DNA of 64,000 nucleotides from Sphingomonas hylomeconis. Its GTDB lineage: Bacteria > Pseudomonadota > Alphaproteobacteria > Sphingomonadales > Sphingomonadaceae. The stretch's first letter is position 1. Each line of letters begins with the position of its first letter. The notes beneath the pieces are model-generated. The model was not told the DNA's origin. It saw only the letters and a list, made by a program, of their open reading frames with translations, and did no database searches. Where the stretch lies: assembly GCF_025370105.1 (NCBI RefSeq), contig NZ_JANQBK010000009.1, positions 1 through 64,000 of the forward strand. Direction: 5' to 3'. Shown here piece by piece: positions 31,445 through 40,800 of this stretch. The translations under genes were made by a program, and so were the position numbers.

Positions 31445-32575
31445 ATGACCATCGAAAGCCTCGCGCGCTCGCTGGCACGCGCGATACCGGCGTCCGCGCC
31501 CGCGCTCAAAGCCGGCTACCGCGCCAGCGAGCGGATGCTCAGCACTTTGGGTGGCAACTGGCCATCGCTGATCCGAGCGCGCACCGAAAAGATCACCATC
31601 GCGATCACCGCGCACTGCAACTTGCGCTGCAAGGGATGCAAATACGGCCGCGATTTTATGCCCGGCGCGCAATTGCCGCTCGAGACGGTGCGCCTGCTGC
31701 TCGAGGATGCCGCCGCGGCCAAGGTGCCTGCCGTCCGCCTCTACGGCGGCGAGCCGCTGCTGCACCCCGATGTGGTCGAAATGGTCAAGATCTCCAACGA
31801 TCTCGGTGTCGGCTGCTACATGACGACCAATGCCTTGATCCTCGACAAGAAGATCGTTGCGTTGCACGCGGCGGGGCTGCGCAAGGTGACGATCGGCTAT
31901 TACGGGCAGGACGGCGCGTTCGACGATTATGTCCAGCGCCCCGGTCGCTACGCGCGCTTGCTCGAAAGCCTCGAAAACACGCGCGCCCTGTTCGGGCCGG
32001 ACGAGCTGGACATCCAGATGAACTTCCTGCTCAGCCGTCGCTCGGCCAATCTCCCCGCGGTGAACGAGATGGTCGATTTCGCCAACCGTTTCCAGGCCAG
32101 CATCCACATCGACATCGTGCATTATTCCCTGCCCTATTTCGACGAGGGCGAGGATCGTGAACTGCAGTTCCGCGAGGAGGATCGTCCGGCAGTCGACCTG
32201 GTGATCAACCACCTGCTCCAGCTCAAGATCGCCAATCCCAAGCTGTTCACCGAAAGCGCCACCGCGATAGCCGCCTTTGCCGACTGGGCGCTCAAGCAGG
32301 AAGCGATGCGCATTCCGTGCGATGCGCGCAAATTGCTGTGGGTCGGCGCGGATGGCTCGGTGATGTTGTGCTACGTCACCTTTCCGTTGGGCAATCTGCA
32401 CGAGACGCGACTGAGCGAGATCCTCTACACGCAGGCGCACCACCAGGCGGCACGCGACGCGTTCCAGCTGGATTGCCCCAACTGTCATTGCGAGGCCGCC
32501 TCCCGGGTCGAGAAGCACGCGCCGTCGTTCCGCAAATATTCCCGCGACGCGGCGGAGCGCCTGATGGCGCGCTGA
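31445..32575 (+). CDS. Radical SAM/SPASM-domain protein
   Basis: The start at 31445 (MTIESLARSLARA) is taken because the in-frame codons before it add nothing recognisable. The 376-residue enzyme binds the radical-SAM [4Fe-4S] cluster through Cys58, Cys62 and Cys65 (CNLRCKGC). It has the SAM-contacting GGEP (RLYGGEPLLHPD). A C-terminal cysteine-containing region (IPCDARKLL, VMLCYVTFPLGN, LDCPNCHC) is of the SPASM type and would hold auxiliary clusters. The layout resembles HpnH-like and peptide/sugar-modifying enzymes. Its stop overlaps the start of a glycosyltransferase gene (TGATG). The substrate is unknown, but the coupling suggests a sugar or lipid-sugar intermediate. Confidence 0.88.
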   Translation: MTIESLARSLARAIPASAPALKAGYRASERMLSTLGGNWPSLIRARTEKITIAITAHCNLRCKGCKYGRDFMPGAQLPLETVRLLLEDAAAAKVPAVRLYGGEPLLHPDVVEMVKISNDLGVGCYMTTNALILDKKIVALHAAGLRKVTIGYYGQDGAFDDYVQRPGRYARLLESLENTRALFGPDELDIQMNFLLSRRSANLPAVNEMVDFANRFQASIHIDIVHYSLPYFDEGEDRELQFREEDRPAVDLVINHLLQLKIANPKLFTESATAIAAFADWALKQEAMRIPCDARKLLWVGADGSVMLCYVTFPLGNLHETRLSEILYTQAHHQAARDAFQLDCPNCHCEAASRVEKHAPSFRKYSRDAAERLMAR

Positions 32576-33645
32576 TGCTGCGCGTCGCCCATCTGCTGCC
32601 CAATATGGTCACCGGCGGGCGCGAGCGCATCGTCGCCGATCTGTGCCGCGATGCCGCGGCGCAAGGCATCGCGCCCTATGTCGTCGCCTATGACCCGGTG
32701 ACTGGCCCAGCGCGGCAGATCCAGCTCTTCGACACGCCCTTCCAGGCAATCGACCGTCGCGCCCCCGCCTTTGTCCCCAAGCTCCGAGCCTGGCTCTGTG
32801 CCAACCGCATCGATGTGCTCCACGCACAGGGCCATGTCGCCGCCGCGCTTGCCCGCCCGGCACTCGGCACGGTGCCGATGATTGCCACGCTCCATATGGC
32901 GCTGGGCAGCGGCTGGCGTTGGGCCCTGCCGATCGCCCGGGGCCTCCGCGCCGCCCATGCCGTCACCGCCGTTTCGCACGATCTCGCCGCCCGCTTCCGC
33001 CCGCTTGCCCGCCGCCCCATTGTTGTCATTCCGACCGGCGTAGATCTTAAGCGCTTCCCGCCCGCCGGACCGCGATCGGCAGGCGGCCCGTTCACCATCG
33101 GTATCGCCGCCCGCCTTCACCCGATAAAGCGCCACGAAGACGCAATCGGCGCGCTTCGCCTCCTGCACGAACGCGGTATCCACTGCCGCCTGTCGATCGC
33201 CGGGCAGGGCCCTCGCGCCGCAGCGCTAGCAGCGCTGGCCGCTGGCCTGGACGTCGTCTTTGCCGGCGACGTTGCCGACATGCCCGCCTGGCTCGCCGGC
33301 CTCGACGCCTTCTTGCTCGTCTCGGACCATGAAGGCACCCCCGCCGCCTTGCTCGAAGCGATGGCCAGCGCGCTGCCCTGTATCGCGTCGAACGTCGGGG
33401 GCATTCCAACACTGGTCGGCGATGCCGCCCTCCTCGTGCCGCCCCGTGCCCCGCGCCGCATAGCCGATGCGTTGGCGGGGCTGATCCTACAGCCCGCCCT
33501 GCGGCTGCACCTCGGCACCGCCGCCCGTGCCCGCGCGCTCGACCATTCCCTGCATGACCAGAACTTCGCTTACGCCAATCTGTATCGTGCCAGCGCGTGG
33601 TCGTCCGATACGCACCTGAACATCCGGCAGAGTCGGGATCGGTGA
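32575..33645 (+). CDS. GT4-family glycosyltransferase
   Basis: A 356-residue GT-B protein. The N-terminal Rossmann part begins MLRVAHLLPNMVTGGRERIV. The C-terminal nucleotide-sugar domain has IGIAARLHPIKRHEDAI and the E-x7-E-type region with HEGTPAALLEAMASALPCIASN. It belongs to retaining family GT4, which builds lipopolysaccharide, exopolysaccharide or glycolipid. No signal peptide is present, so it works at the cytoplasmic face. It is translated with the radical SAM gene (one-base overlap) and converges with the TolC gene. A two-gene pathway making an unusual glycoconjugate is inferred. Confidence 0.9.
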   Translation: MLRVAHLLPNMVTGGRERIVADLCRDAAAQGIAPYVVAYDPVTGPARQIQLFDTPFQAIDRRAPAFVPKLRAWLCANRIDVLHAQGHVAAALARPALGTVPMIATLHMALGSGWRWALPIARGLRAAHAVTAVSHDLAARFRPLARRPIVVIPTGVDLKRFPPAGPRSAGGPFTIGIAARLHPIKRHEDAIGALRLLHERGIHCRLSIAGQGPRAAALAALAAGLDVVFAGDVADMPAWLAGLDAFLLVSDHEGTPAALLEAMASALPCIASNVGGIPTLVGDAALLVPPRAPRRIADALAGLILQPALRLHLGTAARARALDHSLHDQNFAYANLYRASAWSSDTHLNIRQSRDR

Positions 33646-33651
33646 TGCGCA

Positions 33652-33686
33652 ATCGCCGGACCAGACCGCGCTTGAACGCGGGCGAT
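33652..33686. terminator. Nested hairpin between convergent genes
   Basis: ATCGCC (33652-33657) can pair with GGCGAT (33681-33686), enclosing CCGCG-CTTGAA-CGCGG. It lies between the glycosyltransferase and TolC stops (44-bp gap), so it may terminate both transcripts. It has no T-tract. Confidence 0.35.
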
Positions 33687-33689
33687 GGT

Positions 33690-34961
33690 TCAGTAGCGAC
33701 CGATCAGGGCCAGCACGCGATAGGCGGCGACGATCCGGTCGGTGGCCGCACGCGCCGCGCCTGCCTCGGCGGCGATCGCTTCGCGTTCGGCATCGAGCAG
33801 GTCGAGCTGCGGCTTCATCCCGACGCGGACCTCATGACGGACGCTGTCGCGCGCCTGCGCCGCGGCCTGTGCCTGATCGGCCGCCGCCTGTTCGATGAGC
33901 TGCGCCGTGCGCACGTCCTGGAATGCCGCGATCACCTGCTCTTCGACCTGCAGCCGCATCGCGCGCATGCGCGCATCGGCGGCGCGCACGTCGCTGTCGC
34001 TCGCGATGACCTTGGCCGACGCTCGACCGCCGCTGAACAGATCCCAGCGGGCGCGGACGCCGATCGTCGCGCTGTCGGCGCGATAGTCCGGAAAGAACTG
34101 GTCGCGGACCGTGGCCCCCTCGGCAAAGGCACCGATGGTCGGCAGGCGCTCGGCGCGCGCGCCGCGCGCGACCGCCTGCGCGCCCCGCAACGTCGCCTGG
34201 GATTGGGCCAAGGCAGGGTTGTGGCGGATGGCTGCCTCCAGCGCGTCGTCGAGCGTGGCAGGCAGTGCGGGATTGGCCGGAAACGGTTGCAGATCGCGCG
34301 GTTCGAGCCCCGTCAGATTGCGGAAACGCGCCTGCGCCGACACCTGCATGCCCTCGGCCCGCGCGAGCCCGGCGCGGGCCTCGGCGCGCCGGGCACCGGC
34401 CTGCGCGACATCGGTGTTCGGGCTTTCGCCGGCGCGGAACTTCAGCCGCGCCTGGCGCTCGATCTCGATCGTCTGGATGACGAGCCGCCCGTGGAGACCG
34501 ACCATGTGCGCGGTGGTCAGGACATCACCATAAGCCTGGATCACGGCCAGGACGAGCTGGCTGCGCGTGGCGGCCTGACCGGCCTGCGCGCCAGCCATAC
34601 CGGCCTGTGCCCGGTCGAGCCCCGCGCCCACTCGCCCGCCATCGAAGAGCGGTTGTTCGACGGTCAGTTGTGCGGCGCGTGGGGTGACATCGGCAGCCCC
34701 CAGGCCGAAGAAACCGCGCGGGTCGAGCCGGCCATAGCCGATCGTGCCGCTCAGCGTCGCGGTCGGCAGCCGGCCGGCCTTCGCCTGATCCAGCCGCGCC
34801 CGCGCGGCATCGGCATCGGCATCGGCGGCGGCGATCTCGGGCGCGCGCGCGATCGCGGCGGCGAGCGCGTCCTCCAGCGTCGTCGCCTGTACGGGACCGG
34901 CCCACACCAAAGGAGCGGCACACCACAGCATCCAAGCAGCAAGGTGGAGCGTGCGCGTCAC
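33690..34961 (-). CDS. TolC-family outer-membrane efflux protein
   Basis: It starts with GTG at 34961, overlapping the DUF2892 stop by four bases (GTGA). The 423-residue protein has a signal peptide (LHLAAWMLWCAAPLVWAGPVQA). Two repeats of the outer-membrane efflux family follow, with long alanine/glutamine-rich coiled-coil helices and the typical motif TVEQPLFDGGRV. It should form the trimeric outer-membrane channel. With the adaptor and RND pump genes of the divergent operon it would make a complete tripartite exporter, here split over two transcripts that also carry SQR. Confidence 0.9.
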   Translation of the reverse strand: MTRTLHLAAWMLWCAAPLVWAGPVQATTLEDALAAAIARAPEIAAADADADAARARLDQAKAGRLPTATLSGTIGYGRLDPRGFFGLGAADVTPRAAQLTVEQPLFDGGRVGAGLDRAQAGMAGAQAGQAATRSQLVLAVIQAYGDVLTTAHMVGLHGRLVIQTIEIERQARLKFRAGESPNTDVAQAGARRAEARAGLARAEGMQVSAQARFRNLTGLEPRDLQPFPANPALPATLDDALEAAIRHNPALAQSQATLRGAQAVARGARAERLPTIGAFAEGATVRDQFFPDYRADSATIGVRARWDLFSGGRASAKVIASDSDVRAADARMRAMRLQVEEQVIAAFQDVRTAQLIEQAAADQAQAAAQARDSVRHEVRVGMKPQLDLLDAEREAIAAEAGAARAATDRIVAAYRVLALIGRY

Positions 34962-35161
34962 CTGAACGCGGCGCCGGGCCGGACGCCCAGCGCCTTGAAA
35001 GCCATCGCCGCCGGGCAAAAGCCGGTAAAGCTCGCCTGGATCATGTTCAGCCCGGCAAAGGCGCTGAGCGCGATCCACCAGGGGTGGACGACAAGGGACA
35101 GCGCGATTCCCAAAAGAACGACGCAGCCAGCGAAGATCAGGACGGCGCGGTCAAGCGTCAT
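34958..35161 (-). CDS. DUF2892 (YgaP-type) small membrane protein
   Basis: A 67-residue protein with two hydrophobic spans (residues 6-24 and 28-46) and the DUF2892 motif F-T-G-F-C-P near the end (QASFTGFCPAAMAFKALG). This motif corresponds to the membrane tail of YgaP-type rhodaneses, and stand-alone copies often occur next to sulfur-metabolism genes. Start at 35161 with AGGGAAAATGCC upstream. It lies 29 bp after the SQR gene and overlaps the TolC gene, so all three form one operon. It is likely to help with sulfane sulfur at the membrane, but its exact role is not known. Confidence 0.85.
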   Translation of the reverse strand: MTLDRAVLIFAGCVVLLGIALSLVVHPWWIALSAFAGLNMIQASFTGFCPAAMAFKALGVRPGAAFR

Positions 35162-35190
35162 GGCATTTTCCCTCTGTGGTTGGAACCGAA

Positions 35191-36465
35191 TCACATCCGT
35201 AACTTGTCGATGCCCATGACGTGCAGCGCGAGCTTTTCGTAAAAGGGCTCGCTCTCGCCTCTGCGGACCTTGTGGAGGAAGTATTTCTCGAACCCGATCT
35301 TGGCGACATGGACCCATTTGCCGCGCGCGGCCCAATTGACGTTGCGTGGCGGAATCTGCGGCTGCGCGACGAAGGCGACGCCACCATCACCGAAATCGGC
35401 AAGGCACACGGCATTCCAGGTCGCTTCGGCACTCGGCTCCTTGCCGTCGAGGATCGCCGCGAGATTGGCGGCGATCGCGGTGACCATGCTTTCGATCATG
35501 AACCCGGTCTTGGGCACGCCGACCGGCACCGGCGTCGGGCCGGTCGGCGGGATTGCGACACACACGCCGAGCGCGAAGATCTCCGGAAACGCCGGATTAC
35601 GCTGATGCTTGTCGACCAGGATGAAGCCGCGGGGATTGGTGAGCCCCGGAATGTCGCGCACGGCGGCCACGCCGCGGAACGCGGGCAGCATCATCGAGAA
35701 GGCGAACGGCAGGTCGTGGGTATGGGCGACGGTGCCGCCCTCGGCAATCTCCTCGACATGCATCATGCCCGCCTCGACCCTCGCGACGCGCGCGTTGGTG
35801 ACCCATTTGATGTGGCGGTTCCGCAGTTCGCTCTCGAGCAGGCTCTTGGTATCGCCGACGCCGTCGAGCCCGAGATGGCCGATATACGGCTCGGCGGTAA
35901 CGAAGGTCATCGGCACCTTGTCGCGAATCCTGCGGCGGCGCAGTTCGGTGTCGAGGATCAGCGCGAATTCGTAGGCCGGCCCGTAACAGGACGCGCCCTG
36001 CACCGCGCCGACGACGATCGGTCCAGGATTCTCGACGAAACGGTCGAAGACGTCGGCCGCGGCCGCCGCGTGGGAGGTCCGGCAGATCGAGACGGTGTGG
36101 CCGTGTTCGGGCCCCAACCCCTCGATTTCGTCGAACGCCAGATCCGGGCCGGTGGCAATGACGAGATAATCGTAAGCGACGAAGCTTCCATCATTGAGCT
36201 CGAGACGCTTCGCGCCCGGATGCAGACGCTTTGCGCCGACCGCAGTGAAGCCGATCTTCTTCTTGGCGAAAATCGGCGGCAGATGGATCTGCACGGCCTC
36301 CGGCTTGCGCCAGCGCATCGCCACCCAGGGGTTCGACGGGATGAACGAATAGGTTTCCGTATCGGACACCATCATCACCTCGGCGCGTCGCCTGGCCGCC
36401 GCCTGTATCTCATAGGCGGCAATCGTGCCGCCCAACCCTGCTCCCAGCACGACGATCCTTGGCAT
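35191..36465 (-). CDS. Sulfide:quinone oxidoreductase (SQR) family flavoprotein
   Basis: Start at 36465 (MPRIVVLGAGLGG); the longer open frame upstream is intergenic. The 424-residue protein has the FAD-binding GxGxxG at 8-13 and a second dinucleotide region. Three cysteines, Cys128, Cys160 and Cys354, lie at or close to the catalytic positions 128, 160 and 356 of Acidithiobacillus SQR as I recall them. These residues carry the sulfide-oxidising chemistry that delivers electrons to quinone and makes polysulfide. The C-terminus is amphipathic, as expected for a membrane-associated enzyme. It is first in the operon SQR-DUF2892-TolC. Confidence 0.88.
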   Translation of the reverse strand: MPRIVVLGAGLGGTIAAYEIQAAARRRAEVMMVSDTETYSFIPSNPWVAMRWRKPEAVQIHLPPIFAKKKIGFTAVGAKRLHPGAKRLELNDGSFVAYDYLVIATGPDLAFDEIEGLGPEHGHTVSICRTSHAAAAADVFDRFVENPGPIVVGAVQGASCYGPAYEFALILDTELRRRRIRDKVPMTFVTAEPYIGHLGLDGVGDTKSLLESELRNRHIKWVTNARVARVEAGMMHVEEIAEGGTVAHTHDLPFAFSMMLPAFRGVAAVRDIPGLTNPRGFILVDKHQRNPAFPEIFALGVCVAIPPTGPTPVPVGVPKTGFMIESMVTAIAANLAAILDGKEPSAEATWNAVCLADFGDGGVAFVAQPQIPPRNVNWAARGKWVHVAKIGFEKYFLHKVRRGESEPFYEKLALHVMGIDKLRM

Positions 36466-36845
36466 GGTCACGATGCGGTTCCTCTCGCACGATCGCCATC
36501 GGCAAACACCAACTCGCATCGCGCAATCGATGCGAGCGTCTCGAATCAACTTTGTCCGGCGGTCCCGTGCGTCGCGCCGAGCAACCTCGACGATGTCGGG
36601 ACCATCCCTATCGAGCTGCACTAGAGGCCCCGCCGCCGACCGCCGCACTGCGTAATGTACCGGATGCAGCAGGGCGGCCGGTCATGCTTCAGTATTGTGG
36701 CGGCACGCGGTCGGGCTGGCGCCGACCGCTGCGCCAGCGCGCAATCGAGCATCGATACGCATCGCTCAGGCGGTATCGGCGCCCGAAAGCCGCGGGTCTG
36801 CCGGTCGAGCGCGGTTGAGACGATGCAACAGGGAGGCCGGCGGCA
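36466..36845. promoter_or_regulatory. Divergent promoter region, SQR / RND adaptor
   Basis: 380 bp between two operons transcribed away from each other. It contains two near-identical 19-mers (see the repeat feature at 36663-36840). No regulator gene lies in or next to it. No clear -35/-10 sequence could be fixed. Confidence 0.5.
36663..36840. repeat. Pair of 19-bp imperfect direct repeats
   Basis: GATGCAGCAGGGCGGCCGG (36663-36681) and GATGCAACAGGGAGGCCGG (36822-36840) agree at 17 of 19 positions and are 159 bp apart. The second copy covers the ribosome-binding site (AGGGAGG) of the adaptor gene. The pair may be regulator binding sites, or a duplicated leader sequence. Confidence 0.5.
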
Positions 36846-37874
36846 GTGACGAAAATGGCATGGATGATCACCGGCGCAGCGCTGACCCTGGCGAGCTGCA
36901 GTGGCGGCAGCGCGCCGCACGATCAGCAAGCCGCGACGTTGCCCCCCGGTGAACGACTGACCGTCGCGCTCGCCGACACCGCCGACATCAAGACGCTCGG
37001 CGCCGAAATCACCACCCGCGACCAGGCTCAGGCGCTCGCCCGGATTGCCGGCACCTTGACGCGCGTGTCGGTTCGCGCCGGCGACTTGGTGACCAAGGGG
37101 CAGCGGATCGGCTCGATCGTCGATTCACGGCTTGGTTATGAAACCAGCGCGGCCGGCGCGCAGATCGCCGCCGCGCAGGCCGAGGCCGCGCGCGCGCATG
37201 GCGACCTCGCGCGCGTCCAGGATCTCTATAGCCATCAGGTCTATGCCAAGGCCCGACTCGACCAGACGGTCGCGATCGCACGCGCAGCCGATGCCCGGGT
37301 CGCGGCCGCGCGCGCGCAGCGGAATGCCAGTGCTAGCGTCGCCGGCCAGGGGGCGGTACTGGCTCCCGCCACCGGTCGCGTGTTGCGCGCCGATCTTCCC
37401 GCAGGCTCGGTCGTGGCGCCCGGCATGTCGATCGCGACGGTTACCGCGGGGCCCCCGGTGCTCCGGCTCGCCTTGCCCGAATCGCTCGCCGACGCCGTCC
37501 ATGTCGGTACGGCAGTGATGGTGGCCAAGGGTGATCTGCCCGATGCCGCCCGTCGGGGGAAGGTAACGCAGATCTACCCGGCGATCGCCGGCGGTCAGGT
37601 GCAGGTCGATGCCACCGTGCCCGGCCTGACCAGCGACTTAGTGGGACGGCGCGTCGGCGTGGCGATCGAGGTGGGCCACCGCCGTGCGCTGCTGGTGCCG
37701 CGCCGCTTCGTCTCGACCCGTTACGGCATCGACTATGTCGAGCTCGTGACGCGCGATCGGCGGCGTAGTGCGGTCGCGGTGCAGACCGCGCCGGCCGCCG
37801 ATCCCGGCACGCTCGAAATCCTTGCCGGCATCGCCCCCGGCGATACGGTGTTTGCGCCGGGACGCCGCAAGTGA
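36846..37874 (+). CDS. RND efflux periplasmic adaptor (MFP) lipoprotein
   Basis: A 342-residue membrane-fusion protein. Its N-terminus ends in a lipobox (TLASC, Cys about residue 18), so it is anchored as a lipoprotein. The barrel-sandwich/lipoyl half motif reads GTLTRVSVRAGDLVTKGQRI. A helical hairpin (about 95-165, alanine-rich) and a beta-barrel (VAPGMSIATVTAGPPVLRLALPE) follow. It joins an inner-membrane RND pump to a TolC channel. Its stop overlaps the GTG start of the pump gene by four bases, and the TolC gene is in the divergent operon. Confidence 0.9.
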   Translation: MTKMAWMITGAALTLASCSGGSAPHDQQAATLPPGERLTVALADTADIKTLGAEITTRDQAQALARIAGTLTRVSVRAGDLVTKGQRIGSIVDSRLGYETSAAGAQIAAAQAEAARAHGDLARVQDLYSHQVYAKARLDQTVAIARAADARVAAARAQRNASASVAGQGAVLAPATGRVLRADLPAGSVVAPGMSIATVTAGPPVLRLALPESLADAVHVGTAVMVAKGDLPDAARRGKVTQIYPAIAGGQVQVDATVPGLTSDLVGRRVGVAIEVGHRRALLVPRRFVSTRYGIDYVELVTRDRRRSAVAVQTAPAADPGTLEILAGIAPGDTVFAPGRRK

Positions 37875-40800
37875 AGCTCGGCCTTTCGGGGCGCCTTACG
37901 CGCGCGACCATCAGCTCGCCGCTGACGCCGTTGTTTCTGCTCGTCGCGCTTGCCATCGGGCTGCTCGCGTTGTTGACGATCCCGCGCGAGGAAGAGCCGC
38001 AGATCAGCGTGCCGATGGTCGACATCCAGGTGCCGGCGCCAGGCCTGTCAGCGCCAGACGCGGTGCAACTCGTCGGCATCCCGCTCGAGACGATCGTCAA
38101 GAGCGTCGATGGTGTCGAGCATGTCTACACCCAGGGCGAAGACGATGGCGTGATGGTGACCGCGCGCTTCGTCGTCGGCTCGAACCCCGAAACGGCCGCG
38201 ACCCGGATCGACGAGAAGCTGCGCGCCAATTGGGACCGGATTCCCGTCGGCATTCCCGACCCCAAGGTAACCGTGCGCGGGATCAACGATGTGCCCGCGA
38301 TCGTCTTGACGCTGTCGCCGAAGCCAGGCGCGGCAGGGCGCTACGATGACCAGACGCTCTACGCGCTTGCCGCGCGGCTGCGCACGGAGATCGCCAAAAT
38401 CGACAATGTCGGCCTGACCTTTCTGACCGGCGGCCGGCCGGAAGAGATCCGGATCGCGCCCGATCCAGGCAGGCTCAGCCAGTACGGCGTGCCCTTGGGC
38501 AGCGTCATCGATGCCGCCGCTCAGGCCAATCGTAGCTTTCCCGTGGGCAGCATCCGCGACGGCGGCAAGGCGGTTGCGGTCAGCGCCGGGCAGACGCTCA
38601 CCTCGGCGCAGGAAGTGGGGCTGCTGACCGTCCGGTCGGCGGCCGGCGCACCGGTCTATCTGCGCGACGTCGCCGCCGTTACCCAGGGGCCGCGCGAGGA
38701 CCAGGCCCGCGCGTGGCGCTGGGCTCGAACCGACGGGCATTGGGCCAGCGCACCCGCGGTCAGCATCGCCATCGCCAAACGCTCGGGCGCCAACGCGGTC
38801 GTCGTTTCCGACGCGGTGCTGGCGCGCCTTGCCACGCTCAAGGGCAGCCTCATTCCCGACGGCGTCGATGTCGCCGTGACGCGCGATTATGGCGCGAGCG
38901 CGAACGAAAAAGCCAATGAGCTGCTGTTCCACCTCGCGCTCGCGACGGTGTCGATCGTCGTGCTGATCGGCTTTGCCATCGGGTGGCGCGAAGCGGCCGT
39001 CACCGCCGTGGTTATTCCGACCACGATTCTGCTGACAATGTTCGCGTCGAACCTGATGGGCTATACGATCAACCGCGTCAGCCTGTTCGCGCTGATCTTC
39101 TCGATCGGCATTCTGGTCGACGATGCGATAGTGATGATCGAGAATATCGCCCGGCATTGGGCGATGCGCGATGGCCGCAGCCGCACCGAGGCCGCGATCG
39201 AAGCGGTCGCCGAAGTCGGCAATCCGACGATCGTCGCCACGCTCACCGTGATCGCGGCACTGCTGCCGATGCTGTTCGTCTCCGGGTTGATGGGGCCGTA
39301 TATGGCGCCGATCCCGGTCAACGCATCGGCGGCGATGGTCTTTTCGTTCTTCGTCGCGGTCGTGATCGCGCCGTGGCTGATGATCCGTTTCGCTCGCACG
39401 GCGGTTGCGGACGATGCCGGCCCCCTTGCGCACGATGAAAGCGGCGGCAAGCTGGGGCGCCTCTATGCGCGGGTGGCGCACCGGATCATCGATCGTCGGG
39501 CGTCGGCGCGCTTTTTCCTGATCGCCGTCGGGCTCGCCACCTTGCTCGCCTGTTCGATGTTCTATGTCGAGCTGGTAACGGTCAAGCTGCTGCCGTTCGA
39601 CAACAAATCCGAAGTCCAGGTAGTGGTCGACATGCCTGAGGGCAGCAGCCTCGAGGGCACCGGCCGCGTGATCGAGGACGTGACGCGGCTGGCCCGCGAC
39701 CTGCCCGAAGCGACCGCGATGGAAGCCTATCTGGGGACCGCCGCGCCGTTCAACTTCAACGGGCTCGTGCGCCACTACTTCCTGCGCAGCCGGCCCGAAA
39801 TGGGCGACGTGATGGTGACGCTGCTGCCGAAGGGCGAGCGCGAACGATCGAGCCACCAGATCGCGCTCGACCTGCGCCGGAAACTCAAGGCGCTGGCCCT
39901 TCCGCCCGGTGCATCGATCAAGGTGGTCGAAACGCCGCCGGGACCGCCGGTATTGGCGACGCTGCTCGCCGAAATCTACGGCCCGGACGCGCCGAGCCGG
40001 CGCGCCACGGCAGCCGAAATCGAGAAAATCTTCCGGTCGATCCCCTATATCGTCGATGTCGACAACAGCATCGGCCAGTCGCGACCGCGGCTCCGGTTGA
40101 TCCCGCAACGCGACCGGATCGACTATTATGGCCTGTCGACGCGCGATATCGACGAGACGATCGGCGCGTTGCTCGGCAGCAAGACGATCGGCTATGCGCC
40201 ACGCGGCGACGAGCGGACGCCGCTGCCGATCACCATTGCGCTGCCGCAATCGGCGCGCCGCTGGACGCAGACACTCGCCAGCACGCCGGTCGCGGTGTCA
40301 CGCAGCGCGACAGGCCCCCATCTGGTCGAGCTCGGCGCGCTCGTCGCGGCGCGACAGGAACAGGGCAGCCCCGCCATCTTCCGCCGCGACGGGCATTTCG
40401 CCGATATGGTCACCGCCGAACTGGCCGGCGACTATGAAGCGCCGATCTACGGCATGCTGGCGGTGAACCGTGCGATCGACCGCTACGACTGGGCGGCGAA
40501 GGGCCTGCACAAGCCCGCGATCCTCCTGAACGGCCAGCCGGTCGACGAAAGGGCGACCAGCCTGCTGTGGGACGGCGAGTGGGAGATTACCTGGGTCACG
40601 TTCCGCGACATGGGGGCGGCGTTCATGGTCGCCTTGCTCGCCATCTATATTCTCGTCGTCGCACAGTTCCGCAGCTTCCGTCTGCCATTGGTGATCCTGA
40701 CGCCGGTGCCATTGACGCTGGTCGGCATCGTCGTCGGCCACATGCTGTTCCGCGCGCCGTTTACCGCCACGTCGATGATCGGTTTCATCGCGCTCGCCGG

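Noticed and set aside
38048..40249. 733-codon open frame on the minus strand
   Set aside because: It is antisense to the RND pump, which has all its expected motifs; a shadow frame.
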